The notes under the pieces: model-generated
Seen by the model: the letters and a program-made list of their open reading frames with translations, nothing else
Database searches by the model: none
Told to the model about the DNA's origin: nothing
Assembly: GCF_002874535.1 (NCBI RefSeq)
Contig: NZ_CP025025.1
Coordinates: 2,999,312 to 3,063,311, forward strand
Length of the DNA stretch: 64,000 nucleotides
Reading direction: 5' to 3'
Source: Mesobacillus jeotgali
GTDB lineage: Bacteria; Bacillota; Bacilli; Bacillales; Cytobacillaceae
Shown: positions 16,106 to 25,949 of the stretch, in pieces
Numbering within the stretch: the first letter of the stretch is position 1
How the letters are laid out: every line of letters starts with the position of its first letter
Made by a program: the position numbers and the translations under genes

Positions 16106-16152
16106 TCAATATATAGTATATATTTTATTTTCGACAACACTACATATGGTAT
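16106..16152 (-). promoter_or_regulatory. nrdJ: Putative nrdJ promoter with NrdR-box-like pair
   Basis: Within the 320-bp gap upstream of nrdJ, two imperfect palindromes centred on ATAT (16106-16119 and 16139-16152) are spaced 33 bp apart. They loosely match the NrdR consensus (ACACWATATWGTGT). On the minus strand TTGTCG and TATATA, 16 nt apart, form a plausible sigma-A promoter across the same place. The matches are weak. No cobalamin riboswitch is seen in the gap; the rest is AT-rich and featureless. Confidence 0.35.
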
Positions 16153-16315
16153 TAAGGTCAAAGGATAGTGTTTTTGTCAAACATGAAAACTATTAAAAAA
16201 TAGAGATATAAAGAGAGAAAGATAGAATATCTCCAGTAAATGATAAAAAACAACAAATTTCGAGGGTTGCACTTTTCCATAAATCCTCAGAGCCTAGAAA
16301 ATACTGGATAAAAAC

Positions 16316-16340
16316 AAAAAAAGCGGAAAATCCGCTTTTA
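16316..16340 (-). terminator. Terminator of lipM
   Basis: Perfect 9-bp stem AAAAGCGGA / TCCGCTTTT with a 3-base loop and a minus-strand T-run, 10 bp after the lipM stop. Confidence 0.85.
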
Positions 16341-16349
16341 AAATATTTT

Positions 16350-17186
16350 TTATCTTTTAAAATTCCACTCATTAGATTCGTACTTATTTTTGGCCAGTGT
16401 ATTTACATACTCCAATTCATCGTCACTTAAAGTGTATGGCTCCAAAATAATTCCCAGGCCATCTTCAAAACCTTCCTTGAAAGCTTTCTTCGCTTCTTCA
16501 AGATTAATGTTGCGGTTGCTGATCTCATTAATGGCAACAGCTTTTGTTTTAAAGGCCTTCTGCATTCTCTCCTTAACACGGTCATTCGGATACTTGAATA
16601 AACTGAAAAGCTTATCCTCATCTAAATCAAGCAAAATAGAACCATGCTGTAAGATAACCCCTTTTTGCCGGGTCTGGGCGCTGCCTGCCACTTTTCGTCC
16701 CTCAACGACAAGCTCATACCAGCTTGGAGCATCAAAACAAACTGCCGACCGCGGATTTTTTAATGCTTCTTTCTCCGAAGAAGTTTTCGGCACAGCAAAG
16801 TAAGCTTCCAGTCCTAACTTCTGGAACCCTTGTAAAATACCTTCGGATATCACCCGGTATGCTTCTGTTACTGTTTTTGGCATTTCTGGATGTTCTTCAG
16901 TTACGATTACGCTGTATGTAAGTTCATGTTCATGCAGAACGCCTCTGCCGCCAGTAGGTCTTCTTACAAAACCAAGACCGTGCTGCTTCACAGCCTCCAT
17001 ATCAATTTCTCTTTCAATCCTTTGGAAATAACCCACTGAAAGAGTTGCCGGGTTCCAACCATAAAAACGAACCACTGGAGGAATTTTTCCTGCACCATGC
17101 CAATCAAGCAAGGCCTCATCCAGTGCCATGTTAAAAGAAGGTGAACAGTTTCCTGAGTCAATAAATCCCCATACCTCTTTATTCAT
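16350..17186 (-). CDS. lipM: Octanoyl-[acyl carrier protein]:protein N-octanoyltransferase LipM
   Basis: First step of lipoate assembly: moves octanoyl from acyl carrier protein to GcvH. The 278-aa length, the [19 protein letters not shown] motif and the catalytic Cys150 in [12 protein letters not shown] match B. subtilis LipM (YqhM), where the nucleophile is also Cys150. The Lys-containing [21 protein letters not shown] motif is intact. It lies near the gcvT-PA-PB operon, whose partner GcvH is the acceptor of this enzyme; gcvH itself is not in the window. The ribosome binding site (ATGGGG) is weak. Confidence 0.94.
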   Translation of the reverse strand: MNKEVWGFIDSGNCSPSFNMALDEALLDWHGAGKIPPVVRFYGWNPATLSVGYFQRIEREIDMEAVKQHGLGFVRRPTGGRGVLHEHELTYSVIVTEEHPEMPKTVTEAYRVISEGILQGFQKLGLEAYFAVPKTSSEKEALKNPRSAVCFDAPSWYELVVEGRKVAGSAQTRQKGVILQHGSILLDLDEDKLFSLFKYPNDRVKERMQKAFKTKAVAINEISNRNINLEEAKKAFKEGFEDGLGIILEPYTLSDDELEYVNTLAKNKYESNEWNFKR

Positions 17187-17360
17187 ACATTTTTTACCCC
17201 ATTTAAAATAGTTTAAAGCTAAGATTTTTTTAGTCTAACAAAATAAATTTCAAAAGCAAAGCAAGTTGATTTAAAGAAATTTATTAATTTCCTTTGCTCT
17301 CTGCCTTGAAGGCTTATATAATTAAAAGTGCTCAGCTAAGCTTGAAAGGAGAAATATGTT

Positions 17361-17741
17361 TTGGATACACTTATCTTTTTAATCGTCCTAACAGTTGCGG
17401 TTATCCTTTACTCTGTGTTTATGTATTTCCGCCAGAAGAAAATCCTCAAGACCCTGACAGAGGAAGAATTTATTGCAGGTTATCGTAAAGCGCAGTTAAT
17501 TGATGTCCGTGAACCGAATGAATTCGCTGGTGGACACATTTTGGGTGCCAGAAACATCCCGCTTACCCAGCTTAAGACACGCCTGAAGGAAATCAGACCG
17601 GACAAGCCAGTCTACCTTTACTGCCAAAGCGGATCCCGCAGCGGTCGTGCTGCACAGCTGCTTTACAAAAAAGGCTATAAGGACTTGAACCATTTACAAG
17701 GCGGCTTCAAAAAATGGGGCGGCAAAGTCAAAGCTAAATAA
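17361..17741 (+). CDS. yqhL: YqhL-like rhodanese, membrane-anchored
   Basis: A 126-aa protein with one N-terminal transmembrane helix (about residues 3-20) and a rhodanese domain: DVREPNEFAGGHILGARNIP and active-site CQSGSRSGRA (Cys at about residue 89), ending GGFKKWGG. It probably faces the cytoplasm and acts as a sulfurtransferase. The start is TTG at 17361 with GGAG about 10 nt upstream; the ATG at 17356 is in another frame and stops early. It is transcribed divergently from lipM, as in B. subtilis. Confidence 0.88.
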   Translation: MDTLIFLIVLTVAVILYSVFMYFRQKKILKTLTEEEFIAGYRKAQLIDVREPNEFAGGHILGARNIPLTQLKTRLKEIRPDKPVYLYCQSGSRSGRAAQLLYKKGYKDLNHLQGGFKKWGGKVKAK

Positions 17742-17760
17742 GCAATAATACCATAAAATT

Positions 17761-17797
17761 ACCCCTCAGCTAGATTGCTGGGGGGTTTAGGTTTTTT
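17761..17797 (+). terminator. Terminator of yqhL
   Basis: Stem ACCCCTCAGC / GCTGGGGGGT (one T-G pair) with a 6-base loop and a following T-rich tract. Confidence 0.75.
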
Positions 17798-17856
17798 AAT
17801 CATAACACTCTTTTCGGTTTAGCTTCTTCTTTTAAAATGTCTAAAACACCTTCAGG

Positions 17857-18212
17857 TTCGGACAGCTTCTAACTGATTTCCTCCAAACCTGTCCGAAGTT
17901 ACACCAAGTTCGGACAGCTTTTCTCTGATTCCCTTCAAACCTGTCTGAAGTTGCACCAGGTTCGGACAGCTTTTCTCTGATTCCCTTCAAACCTGTCCGA
18001 AGTTGCACCAAGTTCGGACAGCTTTTCTCTGATTCCCTTCAAACCTGTCTGAAGTTGCACCAGGTTCGGACAACTTTTCTCTGATTCCCTTCAAACCTGT
18101 CTGAAGTTGCACCAGGTTCGGACAGCTTTTCTCTGATTCCCTTCAAACCTGTCCGAAGTTATACCAAGTTCGGACAGCTTTTCACTGTTTGCCTTCAAAC
18201 CTGTCTGAAGTC
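17857..18212. repeat. Seven tandem 52-bp repeats forming overlapping hairpins
   Basis: TTCGGACA(G/A) begins at 17857, 17909, 17961, 18013, 18065, 18117 and 18169, exactly 52 bp apart. Each unit reads TTCGGACAG, a 23-base pyrimidine-rich spacer, CTGTCCGAA or CTGTCTGAA, then an 11-base linker (GTTGCACCAAG or close variants). The two 9-base arms are complementary, with the C/T variant still pairing as G-U in RNA. Each right arm can also pair with the next left arm across the 11-base linker. The first and last units are more diverged. The array lies between the convergent genes yqhL and gcvPB, outside both terminators. No coding potential is evident. Confidence 0.9.
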
Positions 18213-18251
18213 TCCCTGGATACGCAACTACAACAGCATTAATACAAAATA

Positions 18252-18283
18252 AAGTCCTACCAATAGCAAATTGGCAGGACTCT
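18252..18283 (-). terminator. Terminator of the gcv operon
   Basis: 12-bp stem AGTCCTACCAAT / ATTGGCAGGACT (one G-U pair in RNA) with a 5-base loop, just after the gcvPB stop. Confidence 0.85.
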
Positions 18284-18290
18284 CACTAAT

Positions 18291-19754
18291 CTATTCAGCT
18301 TTCTGGAAACGCAATACCGGCTTCCTTGCAGCTGTTGTTTCATCCAGACGGCCGACCACTGTGGAGTGTGGAGCTTCCTGGACGATTTCCGGATTCTCTT
18401 CTGCTTCTTTGGCGATCTGGATCATCGCGTCGATGAAAGCATCAAGAGTTTCCTTGGACTCTGTTTCTGTCGGCTCAATCATGATCGCTTCTTCTACATT
18501 CAATGGGAAGTAGATAGTAGGCGGATGGTAGCCGAAGTCAAGCAGGCGTTTTGCGATATCCAAAGTACGGACGCCAAGCTTCTTCTGGCGTTTGCCGCTG
18601 AGGACGAATTCGTGCTTGCAATGCCTGTTGAATGGTAGATCATAATACTCTGCAAGTCTTCTCATCATATAGTTCGCATTCAGCACAGCATATTCCGTAA
18701 CTGCTTTCAGGCCATCTGGACCCATTGTGCGGATATACGTATAAGCTCGGACATTGATGCCAAAGTTTCCGTAGAAAGGCTTAACCCTTCCGATAGACTG
18801 CGGGCGGTCGTAATCGAACTTATAAACGCCATCCTGCTTAGTTACGATCGGTTTAGGCAAGTAAGGAATCAAGTCTGCTTTTACACCGACTGGGCCTGAA
18901 CCTGGTCCACCGCCACCATGTGGTCCTGTGAATGTCTTATGAAGGTTCAAGTGAACGACATCGAAGCCCATGTCGCCAGGGCGTGCCTTGGACATAACAG
19001 CGTTCAGGTTTGCTCCATCATAGTATAGCTTTCCGCCTGCGCTGTGGACGATTTCTGCCATTTCGAGGATATTTTCTTCGAATAGACCAAGCGTGTTCGG
19101 GTTAGTCAGCATCAATGCCGCAGTATCTTCACCGACAACTTTCTTCAGGTCTTCTAAATCAACCAGACCGTTTTCATCTGATTTTACAGTGATTGTTTCA
19201 AAACCAGCTACTGTTGCGGATGCTGGGTTTGTTCCGTGAGCAGAGTCAGGAACGATTACCTTCGTACGCTTGTCGTCACCATTTGCTTCATGATAAGCAC
19301 GGATCATCATCAAGCCCGTCCACTCGCCGTGTGCACCTGCTGCTGGCTGAAGAGTCACCTCGTCCATGCCAGTGATTTCAATCAAGTGTTCCTGAAGGTC
19401 ATACATCAATTCAAGAGCACCCTGGACAGAGCTTTCATCCTGTAATGGATGCAAATGAGCAAAGCCGTTGAAGCGCGCGACATTTTCATTCATTTTCGGA
19501 TTGTATTTCATCGTACATGATCCAAGCGGATAGAATCCGGAATCTACACCGTGGTTGCGCTTGGATAGTGCAGTATAATGGCGCATGATATCAAGCTCGG
19601 AAGCCTCAGGAAGTTCTGGTTCCTCTTCACGAAGGAAACCTTCAGGCAAAAGCTCTGATAAATCTGCTTCTGGAACATCCATTTCCGGAAGGCTGTAGCC
19701 GACACGGCCTGGAGTGCTTAATTCAAAAATGAGTGGCTGATCTTCCTTATGCAT
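18291..19754 (-). CDS. gcvPB: Glycine dehydrogenase (decarboxylating) subunit 2
   Basis: PLP-bearing subunit of the glycine cleavage P-protein, which decarboxylates glycine and passes the aminomethyl group to lipoyl-GcvH. 487 aa. The PLP lysine is Lys273 in [18 protein letters not shown]. Other conserved parts are [12 protein letters not shown] and DGANLNAVM. It overlaps the gcvPA end by 8 nt, so translation is probably coupled. It is the last gene of gcvT-gcvPA-gcvPB under the glycine riboswitch. Confidence 0.97.
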   Translation of the reverse strand: MHKEDQPLIFELSTPGRVGYSLPEMDVPEADLSELLPEGFLREEEPELPEASELDIMRHYTALSKRNHGVDSGFYPLGSCTMKYNPKMNENVARFNGFAHLHPLQDESSVQGALELMYDLQEHLIEITGMDEVTLQPAAGAHGEWTGLMMIRAYHEANGDDKRTKVIVPDSAHGTNPASATVAGFETITVKSDENGLVDLEDLKKVVGEDTAALMLTNPNTLGLFEENILEMAEIVHSAGGKLYYDGANLNAVMSKARPGDMGFDVVHLNLHKTFTGPHGGGGPGSGPVGVKADLIPYLPKPIVTKQDGVYKFDYDRPQSIGRVKPFYGNFGINVRAYTYIRTMGPDGLKAVTEYAVLNANYMMRRLAEYYDLPFNRHCKHEFVLSGKRQKKLGVRTLDIAKRLLDFGYHPPTIYFPLNVEEAIMIEPTETESKETLDAFIDAMIQIAKEAEENPEIVQEAPHSTVVGRLDETTAARKPVLRFQKAE

Positions 19755-21093
19755 TGATATCCCCCATTTCTTTTACAAACGTATCAATTTCTTCTTTTGT
19801 TCTTAGTTCAGTTACCGCAACAAGCATATGATTCTCAAGCCCTGAGTAATCGCGGCCAAGGTCGTACCCACCGATAATGCCTTTTTCAAGAAGCTTTTGG
19901 TTCACTTCTTTTACCGGCTTATTCAGCTTGACGACGAACTCATTGAAAGTAGGTCCTTCAAATGCGATTTCGAAGCCATTCTCTTTGAAAGTTTTCTTCG
20001 CATAATGAGCTTTTTGGATATTAGCCACAGCCATTTCACGAACGCCTTTTTTGCCAAGAGCGGTCATCGCTACTGAGGCAGCAAGTGCATTCAATGCCTG
20101 GTTCGAACAAATGTTGGATGTCGCTTTGTCACGGCGGATATGCTGTTCTCTCGCCTGAAGCGTCAATACGAATCCTCGGCGTCCCTGGTCATCCTTTGTC
20201 TGGCCTACTAGTCTGCCAGGAACCTTTCTCATTAGTTTTCCAGAAACAGCGAAGTATCCACAGTGTGGGCCGCCGAATGCTGTCGGGATACCGAAAGGCT
20301 GGGCGTCTCCAGTTACGATATCAGCACCGAACTTCCCTGGAGGAGTCAATGCTCCAAGTGCAAGCGGGTTGCTTGATACAACGAACAGTGATTTATTTTC
20401 ATGTGCGATCGCTTCGATTTCCTTCATTGATTCAATGCCGCCGAAGAAGTTTGGATACTGAACGATGACAGCAGCTACTTCTTCACTTGCCATATCCTTC
20501 AGAGCTTCAAGGTCAGTAACGCCATCCTTGTGAGGTACTTCCACAACATCGATGTACTGGCCCTTTGCATATGATTTGACTACGTCCTTGTATTCAGGAT
20601 GGACAGCACTTGAAATCAAGACCTTCTTACGTCTTGTATGCCCTGCACTAAGCATTGCTGCTTCAGCAAGAGCCGTTCCTCCGTCATACATGGATGAATT
20701 CGCTACTTCCATGCCAGTCAATTCACTGATCATCGTCTGGAATTCAAAGATTGCTTGAAGTTCACCCTGTGAAATCTCTGGCTGATAAGGTGTATATGCA
20801 GTGTAAAACTCTGAACGTGAAAGAACATGGTCAACAATTACTGGAATGTAATGGTCATAGACACCAGCACCGATAAAGGAAGTATTCATTTTCAAATCGG
20901 CATTTTTAGCAGCCAGCTTTGTCAGTTCTTTCATAAGAGCTGTTTCAGACTTGGCTGGTTTGATGTTATATTCTCCGGCAAAACGGACCTTTTCAGGAAT
21001 ATCGCTGAACAATTCATCGATCGATGAAACGCCGATGCTTTCCAACATTGCGTTTTTATCACTTTCAGTCAGCGGTAAATAGCGATGCTTCAT
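19747..21093 (-). CDS. gcvPA: Glycine dehydrogenase (decarboxylating) subunit 1
   Basis: 448-aa partner subunit of the split P-protein. It has the aminotransferase-like fold without the PLP lysine. Recognisable motifs are [32 protein letters not shown], and [10 protein letters not shown]. It starts 22 nt after gcvT with GAGGGG-type site and runs into gcvPB with an 8-nt overlap. Together with gcvPB it forms the heterotetrameric P-protein typical of Gram-positive bacteria. Confidence 0.97.
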   Translation of the reverse strand: MKHRYLPLTESDKNAMLESIGVSSIDELFSDIPEKVRFAGEYNIKPAKSETALMKELTKLAAKNADLKMNTSFIGAGVYDHYIPVIVDHVLSRSEFYTAYTPYQPEISQGELQAIFEFQTMISELTGMEVANSSMYDGGTALAEAAMLSAGHTRRKKVLISSAVHPEYKDVVKSYAKGQYIDVVEVPHKDGVTDLEALKDMASEEVAAVIVQYPNFFGGIESMKEIEAIAHENKSLFVVSSNPLALGALTPPGKFGADIVTGDAQPFGIPTAFGGPHCGYFAVSGKLMRKVPGRLVGQTKDDQGRRGFVLTLQAREQHIRRDKATSNICSNQALNALAASVAMTALGKKGVREMAVANIQKAHYAKKTFKENGFEIAFEGPTFNEFVVKLNKPVKEVNQKLLEKGIIGGYDLGRDYSGLENHMLVAVTELRTKEEIDTFVKEMGDINA

Positions 21094-21115
21094 AACTTTT
21101 TCCCCTCTCCGGCTT

Positions 21116-22222
21116 TTACTTTTTATCTCTTTTATAAAAAGGTGTAGCTGAAACAGCAGCTTTTAATCGTTTTCCGCGAATTTCAACTTCCACTTCATTA
21201 CCTAACTCAGTTTCTTTTGCATCTAACAATGCAAGCCCAATATTTTTCTTGAGCGTAGGGGATTGCGTGCCAGTCGTCACTTCGCCAATCTGAGTATCAC
21301 CTTTGAAAACGGGATAACCATGGCGCGGGATTCCCCTGTCGAGCATTTCAATACCGACAAGCTTTCTAGGAAGACCATTTTCTTTTTGCTGTTTAAGTGC
21401 TTCTTTTCCTATGAAATCAGCTTCCTTATTTAGCTTTACAGCAAAGCCTATTCCAGCTTCAAGCGGACTGATCTCAGATGAAAGTTCTTGTCCGTACAAA
21501 GCCAGGTTCGCTTCAAAGCGGAGTGTATCCCTGGCACCAAGTCCGCATGGAATGACTCCTTCTTCTTTGCCTGCTTCAAGGATTTCATTCCATAGGCTTA
21601 CAGCATCCTTTGAATCGCAGTAAATTTCGAATCCATCCTCGCCTGTGTATCCTGTGCGTGATACAAGCGCTTTCTTGCCGTTCAGGTCAACTTCCTCACT
21701 GAACTTGAAGAATCCGATCGAGCTTAGTTCATGATCTTTCACAAGCTTTTGAAGGACTACCTCAGCAAGTGGTCCCTGTAGCGCTAGCTGTGCCATGCCT
21801 TCAGACATGTTCTCGATTTTCACATTGCCTTCAAGATGATCCTGCAGCCAATCGAAATCTTTTTCGATATTGGAAGCATTCACAACAAGAAGATAATGCT
21901 CATCCTCGAGTTTATAAATTAACAAATCATCGACAGTGCCGCCGGTTTCGTAACACATTGCTGTATATTGGGCTCCGCCGTTCTTCAGTTTTGAAACATC
22001 ATTCGTCATCATCTTTTGTAGATAGTTCAGACTATCGGGGCCTTTCACCTCAATTTCTCCCATATGGGAAACATCGAATAGACCAGCTTTTGTCCTAACT
22101 GCTTCATGCTCTTCCTTGATGCTTGAAAATTGGACCGGAAGCTCCCAGCCTCCAAAATCAACCGTCTTCCCACCGTATTCCTTGTACACTTCAAATAGCG
22201 GTGTTCGTTTTAATTCAGTCAT
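21116..22222 (-). CDS. gcvT: Aminomethyltransferase (glycine cleavage T-protein)
   Basis: Transfers the methylene group from aminomethyl-lipoyl-GcvH to tetrahydrofolate, releasing ammonia. 368 aa. The N-terminus [16 protein letters not shown] carries the catalytic aspartate (FDVSHMG), and [13 protein letters not shown] and the C-terminal barrel segment ([20 protein letters not shown]) are family hallmarks. GGGGG precedes the ATG. First gene of the gcv operon, about 95 bp downstream of the riboswitch platform. Confidence 0.97.
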   Translation of the reverse strand: MTELKRTPLFEVYKEYGGKTVDFGGWELPVQFSSIKEEHEAVRTKAGLFDVSHMGEIEVKGPDSLNYLQKMMTNDVSKLKNGGAQYTAMCYETGGTVDDLLIYKLEDEHYLLVVNASNIEKDFDWLQDHLEGNVKIENMSEGMAQLALQGPLAEVVLQKLVKDHELSSIGFFKFSEEVDLNGKKALVSRTGYTGEDGFEIYCDSKDAVSLWNEILEAGKEEGVIPCGLGARDTLRFEANLALYGQELSSEISPLEAGIGFAVKLNKEADFIGKEALKQQKENGLPRKLVGIEMLDRGIPRHGYPVFKGDTQIGEVTTGTQSPTLKKNIGLALLDAKETELGNEVEVEIRGKRLKAAVSATPFYKRDKK

Positions 22223-22319
22223 TATGTATCCCCCTTCGTCCTATAGCTAAAAAATCAGTTTGCACTCAAGTCTTAGAACAGTCAGACCGGATTTGGTCCC
22301 TCTGCCAATGAAGCCATAA

Positions 22320-22517
22320 AAAAGGACAGAGTACCCCCTCTGAATCTGAGAAGGTCTCTGTCCTTTCACCTGAAAGTTTACCTGTTAAGGCTTTCCCCTT
22401 TGGTGGCTCCCACTAATAAAGCGCTCTCCAGAGATGCGTCAAACAAGAGTTCTTTTGCCTGAGAGATTCACAAAGTTTGCTTGCTCCTTCGGCGCTACGT
22501 AAGTAGTCTCTCCCCTT
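22320..22517 (-). promoter_or_regulatory. Tandem glycine riboswitch (gcvT class) with terminator
   Basis: Read on the minus strand, two glycine aptamers are seen: the first from GGAGAGACTAC to TCTGGAGAG with the GCGCCGAAGGAGCAA and CTCTCAGGCAAAAG core; the second with GTGGGAGCCACC-AAAGGGGAAAGCC and TTTCAGGTGAAAGG. They are joined by the usual short linker. The expression platform is a terminator: AAAGGACAGAG / CTCTGTCCTTT stem (22321-22331 with 22356-22366) followed by Ts. The family predicts cooperative glycine binding, disruption of the terminator and gcv expression when glycine is plentiful. The rest of the 475-bp gap up to yqhH holds no other supported feature. Confidence 0.95.
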
Positions 22518-22698
22518 GTTGTCATCCGCATTTATATTATTTTCACAATTGGGCATGCTAGACGTTATTACACATGTCTGCAAACTGACTATTTAAGACT
22601 ATAAATGACAAATTTCAAAACATTCAAAAGCTAACTTCATCCTACCATTAGAGAGCCATTTTCGGCAATATATTTATACTTTAAAAGAGGTGGATAAA

Positions 22699-24387
22699 AT
22701 GACCGTGCAAATTAACTTTGATTCTTCCTGGCAGGACGAGATGGCTGAAAGAATTGAGAATGACGGCCCATGGGGCAATTGGGAGCTTTACAAGCTTGCC
22801 GTAGAGATAGAAAAACATACCATCATACCGGAATTCGAGGGACTTCAGGCACCGGCGCATCTCCCTGAACTCACTCCTCTGCCGCATCAGCTGGAGGTAG
22901 CGAAGCAGGTCGTTGAGAATATGAACGGAAAAGCAATACTAGCTGATGAAGTTGGCCTTGGGAAAACAATCGAGGCTGGATTGATTTTAAAAGAATACAT
23001 GATCAGAGGCCTGGTCAAAAAAGTGTTGATCCTTGTTCCTGCATCCCTTGTCTCACAGTGGGCCATGGAGCTGAATACAAAATTTCATATCCCCGCCATT
23101 GCCCAGAAGAAAAGTTACGTATGGGAGCAGTGTGATGTTGTCGTATCTTCAATCGACACGGCGAAACGGGCGCCTCACAAGGATATCATCAATAACTTAA
23201 ATTATGACCTTATCATTATCGATGAAGCTCACAAGCTAAAAAATAACAAAACAAAAAACTATGAATTTGTCCAAAATCTCAAGAAGAGATTTTGTCTGCT
23301 GCTGACAGCTACACCGATACAAAATCGGATTGAAGAAATTTTCAATCTCGTTTCACTCTTAAAACCAGGACATCTGGGCAGTGAATCGGTATTCTATGAC
23401 AAGTATAAGAAGGATGCCAGGTCTGTTAATGATGATGAACACCTTAGGGAACTGGTCAATAAAGTGATGATCCGCAATCGGCGATCTGATACGGGAATCG
23501 AATGGACTAAACGCCATGTAGAGACCATTCCTATCCACTTCTCAGAAGAAGAACGTGCACTGTACGATTCTGTTCAATCCTTAAGAGGATCAGAAGCCGG
23601 TCTCAGCTCCAGCCAATTCTCGTTAATGACACTTCAACGGGAAGCCTGCAGCAGCCGGGAAGCTGTATTCTATACACTCAGGAACATGCTTCAAAGGCAG
23701 GAAAATCCCTCTGTCGGATTCCAGAATACCATCGCCCAGCTGATCAAACGAGTAGAGGCCGTAACGAAGAATTCTAAAGCTGAAAAAGCACTTGAATTAA
23801 TAAAGCAGATTGATGACAAAGTGATCATTTTTACAGAATACAGGGCAACTCAACTATACCTTCAATGGTTTTTGAAGCAGCATGGCATCACTTCTGTTCC
23901 CTTTCGAGGAGGATTCAAGCGAGGCAAAAAAGATTGGATGAGGGAGCTATTCCAGAAGAATGTCCAGGTCTTAATCGCAACGGAGGCTGGAGGCGAGGGA
24001 ATTAACCTGCAATTCTGCAGCCACATCATCAACTTTGACCTTCCCTGGAATCCGATGAGACTAGAACAAAGAATTGGGAGGATTCATCGCCTTGGGCAGG
24101 AGAAAGATGTAAAAATATATAATTTTGCGACAAAAGATACGGTTGAAGAACATGTCCTGAAACTTCTATATGAAAAAATCAACCTGTTTGAAAAAGTCAT
24201 CGGTGAACTTGATGATATTCTCACGAAATTGGAATTTGGCAATATCGAAGATCATTTGACCGATATTTTCGGTAAATCAAATTCTGAAGGTGAGATTCGG
24301 ATCAAGATGGAGAATCTGACATCAATGATCCAGTTCGCAGAGGAAATGAAGGAGGGTAATCAGCGTGCAGCAACAGGAAATCCATAA
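22699..24387 (+). CDS. yqhH: SNF2-family helicase-like ATPase (YqhH)
   Basis: A 562-aa SNF2/RapA-type ATPase. Motif I is ADEVGLGKTIEAGLIL, motif II DEAHKLKNN, motif III TATPIQNR; the C-terminal half has ATEAGGEGINLQFC and RIGRIHRLGQ. Such proteins translocate on double-stranded nucleic acid or remodel protein-DNA complexes; RapA recycles RNA polymerase. No DNA-binding accessory domain is evident. ATG at 22699 follows GAGGTGG by 5 nt; an in-frame GTG at 22690 overlaps that site. It overlaps yqhG by 23 nt, indicating an operon. It is divergent from gcvT, the same arrangement as in B. subtilis. Confidence 0.93.
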   Translation: MTVQINFDSSWQDEMAERIENDGPWGNWELYKLAVEIEKHTIIPEFEGLQAPAHLPELTPLPHQLEVAKQVVENMNGKAILADEVGLGKTIEAGLILKEYMIRGLVKKVLILVPASLVSQWAMELNTKFHIPAIAQKKSYVWEQCDVVVSSIDTAKRAPHKDIINNLNYDLIIIDEAHKLKNNKTKNYEFVQNLKKRFCLLLTATPIQNRIEEIFNLVSLLKPGHLGSESVFYDKYKKDARSVNDDEHLRELVNKVMIRNRRSDTGIEWTKRHVETIPIHFSEEERALYDSVQSLRGSEAGLSSSQFSLMTLQREACSSREAVFYTLRNMLQRQENPSVGFQNTIAQLIKRVEAVTKNSKAEKALELIKQIDDKVIIFTEYRATQLYLQWFLKQHGITSVPFRGGFKRGKKDWMRELFQKNVQVLIATEAGGEGINLQFCSHIINFDLPWNPMRLEQRIGRIHRLGQEKDVKIYNFATKDTVEEHVLKLLYEKINLFEKVIGELDDILTKLEFGNIEDHLTDIFGKSNSEGEIRIKMENLTSMIQFAEEMKEGNQRAATGNP

Positions 24388-25153
24388 TTTTCTCGAAAAA
24401 TATTTTACAGCGAATAACTGTGAGTTAATGGAGAAGAACATGGGGTATATGACAGTCCAATTAACTGTTGATCTCGACAAGGAATTGATGAACCGCCCTT
24501 TTTACTGGCATTACCTAGAGAAAACCGGCGGCGTTCCCAATCCAATGAAGCTGACCTTCATTACCAATAAACAGAAGGCACCAGACGATATCAAGGGTGA
24601 GGTCATCCACTTTGGGTCACCTCGACTTCATCAAATCTTTGCATCGACAAAAAATCTTGCCGGATATATACGATTGTACCAAAATAACCAATTCCCTACC
24701 CAGACACCGCTTATACCCTGGATAGGTTTGAATATGAAAATATCGTATCAATGTGACAGGAAGCGGGATGTTTTCCATTCGATCGGCCTCCAGCTGATCA
24801 ACGGGATGATGGTAGAAGACTTTCATGCCAAAATATTGAAGCTGCCGCTGAATTCAAAAATTCCGGATTATGCCTATACACTTTCTCCATTAATCAAGCC
24901 AAAAAGTGGTGTAAACAGGATCCAGTCTTTTTTAACAACAAGGGTAGAGCAAGAGGATCATACCTGGGCGGAAGAGGCAAGAAAACGCTGGCAGAAGGAC
25001 CTGGAATTGCTCCATCACTTTTATGAAGACGAGGAAGAAGAGTCTGATAGCTTTAAAACTGAAAAAGCTGCATTACAGGAGCAATATGAACCGAAGGTCA
25101 ATATCGAAATCGTCAACGGCGGATTATTTTATTTAACTGAAAATGCATTATGA
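24365..25153 (+). CDS. yqhG: YqhG family protein
   Basis: A 262-aa protein with the length and context of YqhG, always found downstream of the YqhH helicase-like gene. No catalytic motif is recognised. The C-terminus contains an acidic patch (EDEEEESDS) followed by EQYEPKVNIEIVNGGLFYL. GTG start at 24365 with AAGGAGGG 9 nt upstream, inside the yqhH end. I infer a partner role with YqhH, but the function is unknown. Confidence 0.85.
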   Translation: MQQQEIHNFLEKYFTANNCELMEKNMGYMTVQLTVDLDKELMNRPFYWHYLEKTGGVPNPMKLTFITNKQKAPDDIKGEVIHFGSPRLHQIFASTKNLAGYIRLYQNNQFPTQTPLIPWIGLNMKISYQCDRKRDVFHSIGLQLINGMMVEDFHAKILKLPLNSKIPDYAYTLSPLIKPKSGVNRIQSFLTTRVEQEDHTWAEEARKRWQKDLELLHHFYEDEEEESDSFKTEKAALQEQYEPKVNIEIVNGGLFYLTENAL

Positions 25154-25172
25154 GTAATCCTGCTAAAAAAAA

Positions 25173-25205
25173 CAACCCGGCTATCGCTTTAGCCGGGCTT
25201 TCCAA
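25173..25205. terminator. Bidirectional terminator between yqhG and yqzE
   Basis: Stem CCCGGCTA / TAGCCGGG with a 6-base loop, A-rich on the left and T-rich on the right, between convergent genes. Confidence 0.8.
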
Positions 25206-25391
25206 TTATTTGTTCTTTTTCTTTTTTATGCTCGACATCAACATGAACGGCAGGATACCAAACCACCTGAACAGAAAGGTAGCTTCTGCTTCTTTTTTGG
25301 CCTGCTTCATCTTCCTGCGCTCTTCCTTCGGTTGGTCAATATATTTTACAACAGTCTGGGTAAGGTATTTAACATAATCATTTGTTTTCAT
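25206..25391 (-). CDS. yqzE: YqzE family small protein
   Basis: A 61-aa protein starting MKTNDYVKYLTQ, with a charged K/E-rich centre (KEERRKMKQAKKEAE), one hydrophobic stretch (FLFRWFGILPFMLM) and a lysine-rich end. It matches YqzE, which is in the same position between yqhG and aroK/comG in B. subtilis. The ATG at 25391 is preferred over an in-frame upstream codon by homology length. Function unknown. Confidence 0.75.
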   Translation of the reverse strand: MKTNDYVKYLTQTVVKYIDQPKEERRKMKQAKKEAEATFLFRWFGILPFMLMSSIKKKKNK

Positions 25392-25432
25392 GGTTACACC
25401 ATCCTTCATACCTTATCAAGTATAACCATGAC

Positions 25433-25933
25433 TTACTTTTTCATACGCTGGATGATTTCATTGGCAATTAAAGAAACTGATTTACCGGATGCATCGACCT
25501 CAATAGTTGCAGTCTCTCGGTATAATGGCAGCCTAAGGTTGTACAGTTTTTCAGCAGCTTCCAGATTGTCTTGACTTAATAACGGCCTGGTATCATCATC
25601 TTTTAGCCTCTCCATAATGGTGCTGAAATCTGCATTCAAGAAAACTACATTCATTCTTTCTTTTAAGAACAACCTGTTCTTTTCCGAGCCAATAATTCCT
25701 CCTCCAGTGGAGACAACAGCATCCGTTAAAGGCATAGAATGTAAAACTTCAGACTCCAGAACACGGAATTTCTCTTCACCATCTAATGCGAAAATTTGAT
25801 TTATTGACTTGCCGGCCAACTTGACAATCTCCCGGTCGGTGTCGAATATAGCCAATTCCAGCTTTTCGGACAATTCCTGTGATACGGTAGTCTTGCCAGA
25901 CCCCATGAACCCAATTAAATATATAGCTTCCAT
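25433..25933 (-). CDS. aroK: Shikimate kinase
   Basis: Phosphorylates shikimate in aromatic amino-acid biosynthesis. The 166-aa P-loop kinase has Walker A GFMGSGKTT at residues 8-16, the FDTDREIVKLAG shikimate-binding segment, STGGGI (Walker B-like/substrate loop), and a lid RPLLSQD. Small monofunctional form, as in other Bacillaceae. It lies immediately downstream of comGG in the same direction, with 16 nt between. Confidence 0.94.
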   Translation of the reverse strand: MEAIYLIGFMGSGKTTVSQELSEKLELAIFDTDREIVKLAGKSINQIFALDGEEKFRVLESEVLHSMPLTDAVVSTGGGIIGSEKNRLFLKERMNVVFLNADFSTIMERLKDDDTRPLLSQDNLEAAEKLYNLRLPLYRETATIEVDASGKSVSLIANEIIQRMKK

Positions 25934-25949
25934 ATCTCTTAATCACCCA

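Noticed and set aside
16128-16138. Spo0A box (TTGTCGAA) overlapping the nrdJ promoter, and similar matches near 50512 and 56193
   Set aside because: A 7-8 base motif is expected several times by chance in 64 kb, and nothing in context supports Spo0A control.
16020-16316. Cobalamin riboswitch upstream of nrdJ
   Set aside because: I looked for a B12-box (GCCACTG-type) and the expected GC-rich stems; the region is AT-rich and has none.
17857-18212. CRISPR array
   Set aside because: The period is 52 bp with no unique spacers; the whole unit repeats, and there are no cas genes.
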